This document shows, one piece after another, positions 35,225 to 47,600 of a DNA stretch of 61,295 bases. Where the stretch lies: positions 1-61,295 of the forward strand of contig NZ_CAMPJD010000021.1 of NCBI RefSeq assembly GCF_946886695.1, in the 5' to 3' direction. Within the stretch, counting starts at the first letter, position 1; every line of letters begins with the position of its first letter. Both the position numbers and the translations under genes were made by a program. This DNA comes from an uncultured Pseudoxanthomonas sp. (GTDB lineage: Bacteria; Pseudomonadota; Gammaproteobacteria; Xanthomonadales; Xanthomonadaceae). Below the pieces are notes generated by a model. The model saw nothing but the letters and a program-made list of their open reading frames with translations, was not told the origin of the DNA and searched no databases.

Positions 35225-38200
35225 TCAGCGCACCGGGTCGCGGTAGCGGACGTCGTCTCTACGGAAAAGGTCTTCGTCGAACTTGAAGCGCAGGCGGATG
35301 AATGCGCCCTGCTGCGTGTACTCGTAGCCGGTCAGGTCCTCGTCGCCGCGGAAGCCCGTGGCGTTGTAGCCCACCGACAGCCAAAGGTTCTGCCGCAGCA
35401 GCCGCCCCACTTCCACGCCGAACGCATACTGGTTGGCGCCGTCCTGGCCGCGGAATGCGGAACCCAGCACGCCGATGTCCCAGTTCTCGGTGATGTCGTA
35501 GACCACGCGGCCAGACAGCAGCACGGCGTTGAAGTCGTCATCGACACGACCGGTGTCGGCGTAGAAGAAGCTGTCCTGCTGCCACTTCGCGGCCACGCGG
35601 CCGGTCAGCCACCACGGCCGCGACGGATGCCAGTCGGCATGCGCCGAGACGATGTGCGCGCTGGTGCGGATGTCCTGGCCCGTGTCCGAACCGAAGCCCG
35701 AGCCGTCCATGCCGCTCTCGTCCTTCTCCAGCTTGTACTCGTAGCGGGCCAGCGCGTTGACGCGGTTGGTGTCCGTGTCGCGGTACGCCGCACCGATCTG
35801 GAAGCGGTCCTGCAGCACGTCACCGCGCGCGTCGTACTCGGTGCGCAGCAGGTAGTTGCGGGCCAGTACCGTCCAGTCGCGGCTCAGCTTGCGGGCCGCC
35901 AGGAACTGCAGCAACGTGGTGTTGTAGCCCTCGTTGGTCGGCGTGCCGGCCACGTCGTCGGAGATGCGGTGCTCTACGCGCATGCTGCCGCGCCACATCG
36001 GATTGGCCGTGTAGTCCAGTGCGACGCCGATGCCGGTCGAATCGCCGACGTTGCCGGAGATCACGTTGGTATGTTCCAACGACGTATCCAGGCGCAGTCC
36101 CTCGCGCAGGTCCCAGCGGTTGCGGATGCCCGACGCGGCCTGGATGTCACGGCCCGCGATGGCGTCACGCAGCCGGTACTCCGAGAACAGCTGCGTATCC
36201 TTGATGAAGCTGGTATCCACGCCCAGCGCGAGCGTGTCCGCTTCGCGGCCATCCTGGGTCAGGCCGTTGACGCCGCTGATGCCGGTCTGCTTTTCGTAGC
36301 GGCCATACACGCGACTGCGTTCGCGCAGCTGGTAGTCCATGCCGAGCGCCACGCGGTTGCGGTCCTCGCCATGGATGTCCTGCTCCACTTCGCCGCCCAG
36401 GCTGAAGCGGTCGCTGGCGCGATAGCCCACGCCGATGCGCAGCATGTCCGAAGACAGTTCTGTGCCCACCGGCAGGCCGCTGGCCACGTCGTTCGGATTG
36501 CCGCTGCTGATGATCGGCAGGCCGGTCAACGGATCGAGCGGTTGCTGGCCATAGCCCAGCGCACCACCGCCGGCGCCGGTGGCATAGCCGCCGGACAATC
36601 CGCCGATGTTGCCGTAGCCGCTGTTGGTGGCCCAGGTGTAGTAGGCGCCCACGGTCTCGCGGATGGCGCGATAGCCGACATCCAGCGTCAGCTTGTCGGT
36701 CAGCTTCACCCGCGTGCCCGCGCTGGCGGCGTTGCGTTCGCCACCATCGGGATTGCGGTCTTCGCTGCGCAGCCCTTCGGCATACAGCTCGAACCGGTCG
36801 TTGAGACGCCAGCGCGTGGTCAGGCTGTACTCGCCGCGACCACCGTACAACGGCGAAGCGGGATTGTTGAACTCCGGATCGGACTGGCCGGCGAACAGCT
36901 TCAGGTCCACGTCCTCGCTGGCGTGTCCCAGCTCCACCCGCCACGCGTTGCCTTCCACCAGCCCGCTGAGGCCCTGCAGCGCGGGCGTGCCGTACTGGTT
37001 GACCGAGTTGGTGTTCACTTCGCTGCGCGTGCGCGCGGCTTCGGCCACCAGCCACGTGTTCGCGCCCAGGCGGTAGCCGATGTTCGCGCTGCCCATCTCG
37101 AAGGCGGCGAAGGGATTGCGATCGTCGACGTAGGAGCCGCCGATTTCGCCCTTCTCGCCCACGCGCAGCTGCGCATCCGCGCCCAGTACCAGGAACTTCT
37201 CTGTGCCCTGGTCCAGTTCGTAGGTGATGCGCAGCGAAACGGGATTGAGGTCGCTGTCGAACGACGGCAGGAAGCTGTTGAGCAGGATGCGGCCGGAGAA
37301 TGGCTCGAAGCTGTAGTCCACCAGCCGCCCCAGCGGGCGCACCGAGACGATGCGCGAAGGCTGGTTGCGGTCGCGCACGACCACTTCCACGCGCTCGCTG
37401 CCTTCCAGCACCGCGTTGTTGCGCAGGCCGTAAGGACCGCTGCCGGAAGCGGGAAGCTCTTCGATCACCTGGCGCAGCGAATCCTCGATGGCGAAGACAT
37501 TGCCGCGCACGCGTGCATTCTCGAAGTGCCAGCCCAGGCCGGTGGCGGTACGGTTGTAGGTACCCAGCACCCGCGGCGCGGCGCGGGTGCCTGCATCCAC
37601 GCCGGTCTGCGTCGCGAGGTTGTCGCCGGTCTGGAAATCGCCGTACAGCAGGTAGCTGCGGCCCTTGTCCACGCGCACGTACAGGCGTTCGGCCGAACGC
37701 GCATCGAAGCCGCGCAGCGACGCGTCGCCGTATACGGGGTAGAACTCTTCCGGCTGGATGTCGCGCAACAGGCGGGCACGCACCTCCTTGTCGGAATCGT
37801 AGGCCGCGGTGAGAAGGTATTCACCCTTGATGGTGCCCTTGGCGAAGAACGCCGCACGCGCCGCACCGTTGGCCTTGCCGCTGTTGAACTGCTTCTCCCA
37901 GCGGCGGATCTCGCGCTCGAAGCCATCGCCGTGCTGGGTGCCATTGATCAGCCCATCGCCGTTGCGGCGGAAGTTGATCACGCCTTCGATCAGGCCGGTG
38001 GCGATCATGTCGCGCATTTCCGGCACGAAGCCGACCATGCCCTCGGCGCTGTGCGCGCCCGACGTCACCCGCAGCAGCACGTCCTGCGGATCGTGCGGCG
38101 CGAGCAGTTCGAATTCGGCCCTGCCGTCGCGCACGGGAAGCTGCACACCGGGCGTGACCTTGTCGGCATCGAGCCGGCCGGGGCCGAGTTCGTCGGTGCG

Positions 38201-38635
38201 TCCGTCCGGCAGCTTGATGCGCCCACCGGTGTGCTCGATGGTGGCGAACGCGTCGCCCGCCATCGGCTTGCCGTCGGCATCGAACAGCTGCACCACCACG
38301 CGCACCGGCGACTGGCCGTCGGCCGGGACGCCGTCGCGGTCGACATCGACCACCACGCGGTCGACACCCGCGTTGACGCGGTAGTCCACGTTGCCCGGTT
38401 GCGCGTACAGCGGTTGCGACGCGGTGTCCTGCAGCTGCGGGGATTGCGGGAACAGGGGCGTGCCCTGCCCCAGCACGGGCGTGAAGCGCTGGTCGCCGGA
38501 CACGGCCTGTGCCGTCGCCAGCGTGGGCATGATGGCCAGCGCGAGAGCGAGCGCCAGCGGATGATGGGAGTGACGCGTGGCACGCATGGGCTTGGCTTCC
38601 GACAGGGATGAGGGGCGGGAGGGAATGCGGCTCAT
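35225..38635 (-). CDS. Outer-membrane protein with invasin-like N-terminal domain and C-terminal beta-barrel
   Basis: 1136 residues. The N-terminus has a long basic stretch before the hydrophobic core ALALALAIMPTLATAQA. An Ig-like/invasin segment (about 80-205; VVVDVDRDGVPADGQSPVRV, LFDADGKPMAGDAFATIE) precedes a conserved linker (GEYLLTAAYDSDKEVRARLL, YPVYGDASLRGFDARSAERL, GRSYLLYGDFQT). From about 330 to the end it alternates amphipathic strands typical of a large barrel, ending in an aromatic-rich final strand. The ATG complementary to 38633-38635 overlaps the giant gene stop (ATGA) and has AAGGAGG upstream, so translation is coupled. No TonB box or plug was recognised. Role as tether or translocator of the giant protein is inferred. 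Confidence 0.8.
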   Translation of the reverse strand: MSRIPSRPSSLSEAKPMRATRHSHHPLALALALAIMPTLATAQAVSGDQRFTPVLGQGTPLFPQSPQLQDTASQPLYAQPGNVDYRVNAGVDRVVVDVDRDGVPADGQSPVRVVVQLFDADGKPMAGDAFATIEHTGGRIKLPDGRTDELGPGRLDADKVTPGVQLPVRDGRAEFELLAPHDPQDVLLRVTSGAHSAEGMVGFVPEMRDMIATGLIEGVINFRRNGDGLINGTQHGDGFEREIRRWEKQFNSGKANGAARAAFFAKGTIKGEYLLTAAYDSDKEVRARLLRDIQPEEFYPVYGDASLRGFDARSAERLYVRVDKGRSYLLYGDFQTGDNLATQTGVDAGTRAAPRVLGTYNRTATGLGWHFENARVRGNVFAIEDSLRQVIEELPASGSGPYGLRNNAVLEGSERVEVVVRDRNQPSRIVSVRPLGRLVDYSFEPFSGRILLNSFLPSFDSDLNPVSLRITYELDQGTEKFLVLGADAQLRVGEKGEIGGSYVDDRNPFAAFEMGSANIGYRLGANTWLVAEAARTRSEVNTNSVNQYGTPALQGLSGLVEGNAWRVELGHASEDVDLKLFAGQSDPEFNNPASPLYGGRGEYSLTTRWRLNDRFELYAEGLRSEDRNPDGGERNAASAGTRVKLTDKLTLDVGYRAIRETVGAYYTWATNSGYGNIGGLSGGYATGAGGGALGYGQQPLDPLTGLPIISSGNPNDVASGLPVGTELSSDMLRIGVGYRASDRFSLGGEVEQDIHGEDRNRVALGMDYQLRERSRVYGRYEKQTGISGVNGLTQDGREADTLALGVDTSFIKDTQLFSEYRLRDAIAGRDIQAASGIRNRWDLREGLRLDTSLEHTNVISGNVGDSTGIGVALDYTANPMWRGSMRVEHRISDDVAGTPTNEGYNTTLLQFLAARKLSRDWTVLARNYLLRTEYDARGDVLQDRFQIGAAYRDTDTNRVNALARYEYKLEKDESGMDGSGFGSDTGQDIRTSAHIVSAHADWHPSRPWWLTGRVAAKWQQDSFFYADTGRVDDDFNAVLLSGRVVYDITENWDIGVLGSAFRGQDGANQYAFGVEVGRLLRQNLWLSVGYNATGFRGDEDLTGYEYTQQGAFIRLRFKFDEDLFRRDDVRYRDPVR

Positions 38636-41600
38636 GGCTGCACCTCCTTGCCTTCATCCCCATCCGTGGCGGTCGGCCTCGGCGCGACGATCGGCTGCTG
38701 GTTGGCCGAATCGGTGGCCTGCTGCGGCGCGCGCGCCGGCTTGCTGTCGAAGCGCAACGGTTGCTGGTTGCGTTCGGTCTCCGGCGCGCGGATCTCGCCC
38801 TGCGTGCGGCGTGCCTTCACCTGTTCCATCACCGGGTTGGAGCAGCTGCCCTCGATGAAGTCCGCGCGGTGCAGCTCGCCGTTCTTCAGGTCGATGAAGA
38901 GGCTGTCCGCATCGCCCAGGTTGCGGTTGCTGCTGGTGGTCAGGCGCGAGCCGACCGGCAGCGTGGACGCATCGACCTTCAGCGTGTGGCTCTTCGGCGG
39001 CAGGCCGCAGTAGCTGTACTTGCCTTCCGAGTCGCTGACCATCCAGGTGCCGTCCTCGAAGTACATGCGTACGCCGGGGATGCCGATCTCTTCGCGGTCC
39101 TGCACGTGGTTGACGTTGCAGTCGACGAAGATCTTGCCCAGCACGCAGCCTTCGTCGGTGAACACGCCACCGCTGACGATCACGCGGTACTCCGCCGGAT
39201 TGGAGGGCACCACGCCACCGTTCGGGTATGGCGCCAGCGTGGTCGGATCCACGCAACCGCCGTCGATCGAGCAGCCGTAGGCACGCGCCCGGTTGATGCC
39301 ATCGCCCTGCATGCTGCCCACGCCGACGCGGACGCGATAGCTGAGCGTCTTCTGCGCGCCGACGGCGAGCGGACCGACATCGAACACCAGCGTCGGGCCG
39401 GGCTTGCCCAGCGGATTGGCGATGCCTGCACCATCGACACGCGCGGTGCCGTCGATGAAGGTGAACCCGTGCGGCAGGCGGTCGACCACGTTGACCGTGC
39501 CCATCGACGCACCCGCCGTCTGGCGGATGGTGATGGTGTAGACCAGGCTGTCGCCCACTTCCACCGTCTTGCGGTCGCCGGTCTTGGTGATGACCAGGCC
39601 CGGTGCGACCTGCGGGTCGAGCGGGATGTGGTTGTGCACCGGCACCGCCACGCCCGAACCCAGCGTCAGCTCCAGGTAGTAGCGGGTTTCCGTGCCCACC
39701 GGCGCCGTCGGCGCGGTGGCATTGGTCTGCACCGGATGCCCCACGCCCGGCGTGGACGGCGGCGACAGCGGTGCGGTTTCCGCCGGGATCATGCCGGACT
39801 CGAACGTGTAGCCGGCCGGCGGGGTCACTTCCAGTTGGAAGCGGCACGAGGCAGGGGCATCCGGACCCAGCAGGAACTGGTAGAAGCCTTCCGCACCGAC
39901 CGTCATCGACACCGACGTGCCCTGCACGGTGTAACCGCCCAGCGCGGCATTCAGCACGTGCTGCTCGGGCGCGTAGCCCGCGCAGGTACCCACCGGCGTG
40001 AGCGTGACGCGTGAGCCGGGCACCGGCGTGCGCGTTGTGGCGTCGTACACCACGCCACCGGGATTCAGCGGCAGGCTCTGCTGCGGCAGGTTGGCGCCCG
40101 GCGCCAGTACCACCGCCAGATGCGTGAAGCCGTTGTCGCTGCTGCGGCACGAACTGGCCGTGCCGTTGGCGGCGGCACTGCCCGCATCGCACGGCACCGG
40201 CGGACCGGTGACGGTTTCGCCACTGACCGGCAGGCCCCAGACCACGCCCGTCGCCGGGTCGCGGAAACGGATGGCCAGCGGGATGCCCGGCACCTGGTCG
40301 GCGATCGAGTACGTACCGTCCGCGCCCGTGGTCGCCGTGCCGACGACCTGGCCGCTGCCGTTCACCACTTCCACCACCCAGCCGGACAGGCGACGGTCGC
40401 CGCCATCGATCAGGCCGAACTCGCTGCCCTGGTCGAACCACACCGTGCCCGACACCGAAGCAGACAACTGCACGGCGGTGGGCAGGCGGCACGCGTTCTG
40501 CGTGATCGCCGGATCGCACACCGGCAGGTCGGCCGGATTGCCTTCGAAGTCGGCGCGCTCGTCGGTGGTCGGCGTGCGGAACTCGTTCTCGCCGCCGCCT
40601 TCCACCAGCACGGCGTTGTTGACCGGCGAACCGGTCGCCGCCGACGCATCCACGCGGACCTGCGCGACGATGGCATCGGCCAGCGTGGCACCCGCCGCGA
40701 TCACCGCGCCGCTGCTGCAGCGGAAGCGGTTGTCGCCGGAAGCGCCGGTGCAGGTCCAGCCGTTGCCGGTCGGCGTGGCCGCCAGCGTGAGGCCGGCAGG
40801 CAGGCGGTCTTCCACCACGTACTCACCCGCGCTCGGCTGCTGGCCGATATTGCGCACACGGATGGTGTAACTGCCCGGGTTGTTGACGGTGAACGTGGTG
40901 GGCGTGGCGGTCTTGCTGACCACCAGGTCCGGCGAATCGCCGATCTCGCCGAAGTTGTTGTCGATGGAATCGCCGCCCGGCGGCAACACGATGCCGCTGA
41001 TGGCGGACGGCGTGGTGCTCACCGGCGTGGCGACGCCCAGCGACGTGCCATCGAGGGTGCCCGGCGTGGTGATGCCGTTGAGGGTCTCCGCCGGCTGGGT
41101 GGGCTCGGTCACCGTGTAGGTGCCCGGGCGCAGGTCGTCGAAGCGGTAGCGGCCTTCGCTGTCGGTGGTGACGGTGACGTCGACCGTTTCGCCCAGCTCA
41201 TTGGTGCCGGTCAGCACGACCTGCACATTGGGGAAGCCGCCTTCGCCGGCGTCGATCACGCCGTTGTTGTTGCCGTCGTTGTAGACGCGGCCGGCGATGC
41301 TGCCGGAAGGCACTTCACCGAAGTTGTTGCCGCTGGCTTCCTCGCCCACGCCCAGCACGACATCGCTGATCACCGACGGTGTGCTGGTCGGCGGCGTGGC
41401 CGTGCCGCCACCCGTGCCCGGCACGGTGGTGCCGTTGAGCGTGCCGGCCGGCTGGTCGGGCTCGGTGATGGTGTACGTGCCAGGCGGCAGTTCGGTGAAG
41501 GCATAGCTGCCATCCGGCTGCGTGGTCACGTCGCGAGTGATGGTGTTGCCGGCCAGGTCGGTGCCGGTCAGGCGCACGACCACGTTGCCGATGCCCTGCT

Positions 41601-44600
41601 CGGACGGGTCGATGACGCCGTCGTTGTCGATGTCTTCCCACACGCGGCCGCTGATCGCGCTGTTCAGCGGAATCTCGCCAAACAGGTTGTCGACCGATGC
41701 GCTGCCCGGCGTGGTCAGGTCGATGGTGCTGATCGCGCTGGGCACGGTGGTGATCGGCGTGGCGGTGCCGGTCGACGTGCCGCCGACGGTGCCCGCGACG
41801 GTCTGGCCGTTGCTGGTGCCGGTGGGCTGCTGCGGCTCGGTCACCGTGTAGGTGCCGGGACGCAGGCCATCGAAGGCGTAGTCGCCGTTCGCATCGGTGG
41901 TCGTGTTCACCGACACCGACGCGCCGGTGTCATCGGTACCGGTCAGGGTGAGGGTCACGCCTTCGATGCCGGTTTCGGCGGCGCCCGACTGCACGCCGTC
42001 GTTGTTGGCATCGAAGAACACGCGGCCGGACAGCGACACGCCCAGCGTTTCACCGAAGTTGTTCTGCACCGAATCGCCGCCCGCGGGCAGGACGATGCCT
42101 GCGATGGCGCTGGGCAGGGTCGTCACGGGCGTGGCCGTGCCGTTGCTGGTGCCGCCGACATTGCCGGCCACCGTGATGCCATTGAGCGTGGTGACACCCC
42201 CCACGACGGGCTGCGCAGCCTGCTCGTTCACCGCATAGGTGCCGGCCAGCAGATCGCCGAAGCGGTACTCGCCATTGGCGTCGGTCACGGCGGCGGCGAC
42301 GGCATTGCCCAGCGCATCCAGCGTGCCGGCAGGCAGGCTGATGCTGACACCGGCGATGCCGTTCTCACCCGCTTCGCGCACGCCGTTGTTGTTGGCATCC
42401 AGCCACACACTGCCGGACAGCGATGCCGCCAGTTCGCCGAAGTCGTTGCCGCTGGAACCGGCGGCCGGCAGGTTGGTCAGCGTGATGGTGTTGGACGAGT
42501 TCTCCTGCCCATCGGCCAGGCCGGTGGGCTGCGTCTCGACGATGCGGTAGTTCTGGCCCGTGATCGCACCGCCGTAGCTGTAGCCGCCGTTCGCATCGGT
42601 GGTCAGCGTGACCGGCGGCAGATCGTCGCCGGTGCCGAACACGCCATCCGGGCCGGCGCCTTCGATGACCACGGTGACGCCGGGGATACCGGGTTCGCCA
42701 CCGTCCTGGTCGCCGTTGTCGTTGCGGTCCAGATAGACCGTGCCGCTGATGACGGCATTGGCGAGTTCGCCGAACAGGTAGCCGGTGGCCGCCTGGCCCG
42801 CATTGATCGCGATGCCGTCGATCACGTTGGACGTGGTGGCGCTGCCCGGCGTGGCGGCATTGCCCGGCGTGTGCCGGCCATCGATGTAGCCGGTGGGCTG
42901 CGTCTCGGTGATCGTGTACGTGGTGCCGGCCTGCGGCGGCAGCAGGTCGCGGAATACGTACGCACCGGCCGCATCGGTCTGTGCGGTGACATTGACCGCA
43001 TTGCCCAGCACATCGGTACCGGTCAGCGTCACGGTGACGTTGGCGATCGGATTCTCGCCACCGTCGAAGGTGCCGTTGTTGTTGTTGGCGGCAGTGGCCG
43101 AGAAATCCTCGAACACCAGGCCCGCCAGCGAACCCAGCGTTTCGCCGAAGTCGTTGCCGGCGGAACCGGCCGGCGGCAGGTTGGCGATGTCGATGGCGTT
43201 TGCGGGATTCTCGGTGCCGTCGGCATAGCCCTCTGGCTGGGTTTCGCTGACGCGGTAGTCCTGCCCGACCACCAGGTCGGCGAACTGGTAGGCGCCATTG
43301 GCATCGGTCTGCACCGTCACCGGCGCCGGATCATCGCCATTGCCGAAAATGCCGTCGGCGCCCGCACCGGTCAGCGTGACGCTGACGCCCTGCAGCCCGC
43401 CGTTGGGACGCGAATTGATCGTGCCGGCATCGCCGCCGTCGAAGTTGCCGTTGCCATTGCGGTCCACGTAGACGCTGCCGGAAATACCGGCCACGGCGTC
43501 TTCGCCGAAGTTGAACACGGTGCCGTCGGTACCCGCACCCAGGTCGATGCCACTGATGCGGTCGGTGGTGGCGGCATCACCCGCCACACCGGTGCCCGGC
43601 GTACAGCCCGCGGCGCACGGCGCACCGCCGACCTGGCCGGGATTCACCGCCGTCGGACGGTTCTGGTAGCTGCCGGTGGGCAGCACTTCGCGCAGCGTGT
43701 AGACGATCAACGGATCCAGATTGCTGAACCCGTAGGCGCCGCTGCCATCCGTCGTGGTCGTCGCGACGACGGCACCACTGCCGGCGTCGAGCAGTTCCAC
43801 CGTGGCCCCGCTGATGGGTGCATCGCCCGCATCGCGGATGTCGTTGAAGTTGCCGTCGATGTAGACGAAGCCCGACAGCGCCGGGCGGCGCACTTCAGGG
43901 AAGTCGTAGCGCACGCCGGCCTGGTCGGCCCCGACCGGGATGGCGGCGATGACCGAGTTGGGCGAACCGGCGCTGTAGGTGCCACCCAGCGAAGGCTCCG
44001 CGCCACCGCTGGTAGGCAGGGCCACGGGACTGTTGACGAAACCGGCAGGCTGCGTCTGCGTCAGTGTGTAGCCGGCGGCATCGGCCGGCGACAGATCGGT
44101 GAAGCTGTAACTGCCGTCGGCAGCGGTGATGGCACTGCGATTGACAGCGTTGCCGTACGCATCGATGCCGGTCAGGGTGATGGTCACGCCCGCGATGGCC
44201 GGTTCGGTGGCTGCACCCTGGTGGGTACCACCGTTGGCGCCGGTGCGGTCACGGTCTTCGAACACCACGCCCGCCAGGCTGGAGCGCGTGACGCCCAGCG
44301 GCACGGTGGTCGTGTTGTTGCCCGGGACCGGATCGACCTGTTCGGTCGCGATGGTCGCGGTGTTGTTGCTGGTGCCGCCCGCGGGATACGCATCCCAGCG
44401 CGCGGGCACGATGATGCGTGCGCGACCGGTGACCGTCATGTCGCCCAGGGTGCAGGTGACGGTATTGCCCGCCTGGCTGCAGGTGCCCGTACCGACGGGT
44501 TGCTCGTCGCCACCCGGATCGGGGCCGTCTTTCCGCCAGGTGATCGGGCCGGTGACGATGAGGTTCGCCGGCAGCGTGTCGGTCACCACCGTGCCGGTGC

Positions 44601-47600
44601 CATTGAGCGGACTGGTGCCCGTACGGTCGCGCGAGAGACTGGCGCCCGGACCGTTGTTGACCCCGCCGATCACGTAATAGAACGGCTGTCGCAGCGACAC
44701 CGAGCCGATGGTGGGCGGCAGCGCCACGGCGGGATCCGGATCCGGTGCCAGCGCGACCATGGTCTTGGTGACGGCCAGGTCGGCGCGCGAACGGATCGTC
44801 GTGTCCTGGTCCGCGGTGTTGTTGGCGAGGTTGGTGTCGGTCTCCGCCGAGCTGGCGGTGGCCGAGTTCAGCAGCGTGTCGCCGGAGGCGCCGGGCGGCG
44901 TCTCGTAGGCATAACGCAGGTAGAGGGTGCTGGTCTGGCCGGTCGCCACCACACCCGGCAGGTTGGTGGAAAAGCCTATGCCCGGCATCACGCAATCCAG
45001 CACCAGCGGCGCACCCACCGTGGGGTTGCTGCCCGCGGTCACGCTGCAATCCGTGTCGACGAACGGCCCCGTCGTCGACGCGGACACGCCCAGGAAGCGC
45101 ACGGTACGGCCCGCGAGCGGCGTCAACGTATCGCTGATGCGTACGTTCGTCGCCACCGACGGTCCGTTGTTGCGCACGGTGACGCGATACGTGATGGCGT
45201 TGTTGGCCGGGGTGACAGCGTCGTAGCCCAACGGATCCACACCGCCGGCGAAGCCGGTATCCACCTTGTTGGTGATCAGGTCCACGCTGCCGCTGTTGAA
45301 CGGCAGGCTGGCGCTGCGCTGGTCGTCGCCGGCGCTGTCGTCGGTATTGAAATCGAAGCTGCCATTAGCATCCGAACCGCTGGCCGGATCGGGCGTACCG
45401 TCGTTGTTGCGGTCGAAGAAGAAGTCCGCCACGTTGGTGAACACGCGTCCGGTGTTGCCGACGTTGACGTTCGGACGGATCACCACCGTCAGGCTTTCGG
45501 TCTGGCCATTGGCCAGCGACAGCGGCACGCAGGTCAGTGTGACCTGTGCGGTGCCCGCCGTCGGGTTGGCATACGACATGCCACCTGCGGCAGGCGCTGT
45601 GGTGATGCCGGGACCGGGTGTGGCCGTGCACGTGGCGGTGCCGCCACCGGTGCGCGTGGCCGACATCAGCACGAAGCCGGCATCGTCGGCGGGCAGCGTG
45701 AACACATCGCGGAACACCACGCCCGGCGCCGTCGACGGCCCCTGGTTGCGGAACGACATCACGTAGGTCGTATTGACGCCAGCCTGGCCGGTCGCGCCCG
45801 AGGTGATGCTCTTCGTCGTGGTCTGCACATTGGCGACGCGATCGATCCGCAGCCAGTCCGACGCGTTGTTGTTGGCCGCGTTGATCTCGCCGACCGACCC
45901 CGCCACGGCGGCATCGATGCCGACCCCGGCGGTATTGCAGAACGCATTGGTCGTGGGCACGCCACCACAGGTTCCTGCCCCAAGGCCGGCACTGTCGAAG
46001 AGCGCGCGCTGCACCGTCAGTACGATGCTGGCACTGGCGCCATTCGCCAGGGCCATGGTGCCGGAACGGCACACGACCGACGCGCCGGTCGTGCAGTTCC
46101 AGCCCGCGGGTGCATTCGCGCTGACGGTGGTGCGGCCGGCCACGAAACCCGGGATCGCATCGTTCACCACGATGCCGGTGGTGCTGTCCGGGCCGTCGTT
46201 GGTGATGGTGAGCGTGTAGGTCACCGTGTCCTGCGCGGCGGTCAGCACGTTGTCCGCATCGCCCGGGCCGTTGGTCTGCTTGGCGATGCGCAGGTCGGCA
46301 CGCTCGTCGGTGGTGCGCGTGCCGGCGCCGCTGCAGTCGTTGCCGGTTTCCGGATCCTGGTCGATGCCGCCGGCCGTCAGCGGTTCGACCGAACCGTTGG
46401 AGCCGCCCGTGCACGCGGTATTGGTCAGCGCGCCCGCGGCACGCGCGCGGCTGATGATCTGTAGTTGCGGCGAGTTGGTGTTCACCGCCAGCGGAAGCGA
46501 ACCGGCATTCAGGTCGCAGGTCACGCGCTGCCGCGCGGGCGGCACCGCGTACGGATTGTCGACCGCGCAGGTCCACGGACCGGACGCGGACACGAACTCT
46601 TCACCCGCTGCGAGTTCGTCGACCACCTGCACCTGTCCGCTGGCGGCGCGCGGCCCCAGGTTGCGCACGCGGATCAGCGAGGTCATTCGGCTGTCGGTGT
46701 CGGGGCCGATGCCGTCCCACACCGCGACCAGCGCCGGCGACTTGCTCTTGGTCATCGACAGGTCGGCACCGTCGGCGAGCACGGTGAAAGTGACGCTGCC
46801 ATCGTTGTTGTTCACGCCCAGGACCGGACCGTTCGGATCCGGCGTGGTGGAGGTGATCGTCGCCGTGTTGGTGACGTCGCCGCTGCTGTTGGCGCCCGTG
46901 GAGGGCACGGTGGCGACGATGGTGAGTGTTTCCACCGCACCGACCGGCATGGCCGCCGCGCGCGTGCATGTGCGTGTGGCGTTGGCGCCATCGTTGCTGC
47001 AGCTCCAGCCACCCGGCTGGGTGCCGCCGGTGATCACGAAGCCCGCCGGCAGCGCGTCGGTGACGCTGACGTTCTGCGCCACGCTCGGGCCGAGGTTGCG
47101 CGCGGTCAGGGTGAAGGTGACGGACTGGCCCGCGATCGCGGGCGCGGGTGCCGCGGACTTGCTCAGTGCCAGGTCGGCGCCCGGCGTGATGCTGGTGGTG
47201 ACGTCGGCATCGTTGTTGCTCGGATCCGCATCCGGCGTGCCGATGGCTTCCACCGTCGCCGCGTTGATGATGTTGCCGCTGCCGGCGTTCACGCGGGCAC
47301 GGAAGGTGAAGCTGCTGCTCGATCCCACCGCCAGCGTGCCGGCATGGGTCGCGGTCATGGTGCCGCTGTTGAACGTCCAGCCGGCGCCATTGAAACTGCT
47401 GGCCACGTACGTCGCCGCCGCCGGCAGCGTGTCCACGACACGGAAGTTGGTGGATGTGCTCGGGCCGTCGTTGAAGACGGTCAGCGTGTAGGTGATTTCG
47501 GCACCGCCCACCACGGGATCCGGCGTAGCGCTCTTGAGCAGGCGCAGGTCGCCGGCGGTCGTCAGCGTGGTGGCTTCGTTGCGCTGGTTGTTGGCGGTGT

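Noticed and set aside
35627..38611. 994-codon plus-strand frame opposite the barrel gene
   Set aside because: Antisense shadow of a high-GC gene; composition is Arg/Ala/Val-heavy with no recognisable fold.
40120..46464. 2114-codon open frame on the plus strand, opposite the giant gene
   Set aside because: It mirrors the codon bias of the real minus-strand gene, is rich in Arg, His and Gly with no domain or signal peptide, and no ribosome-binding site precedes it.
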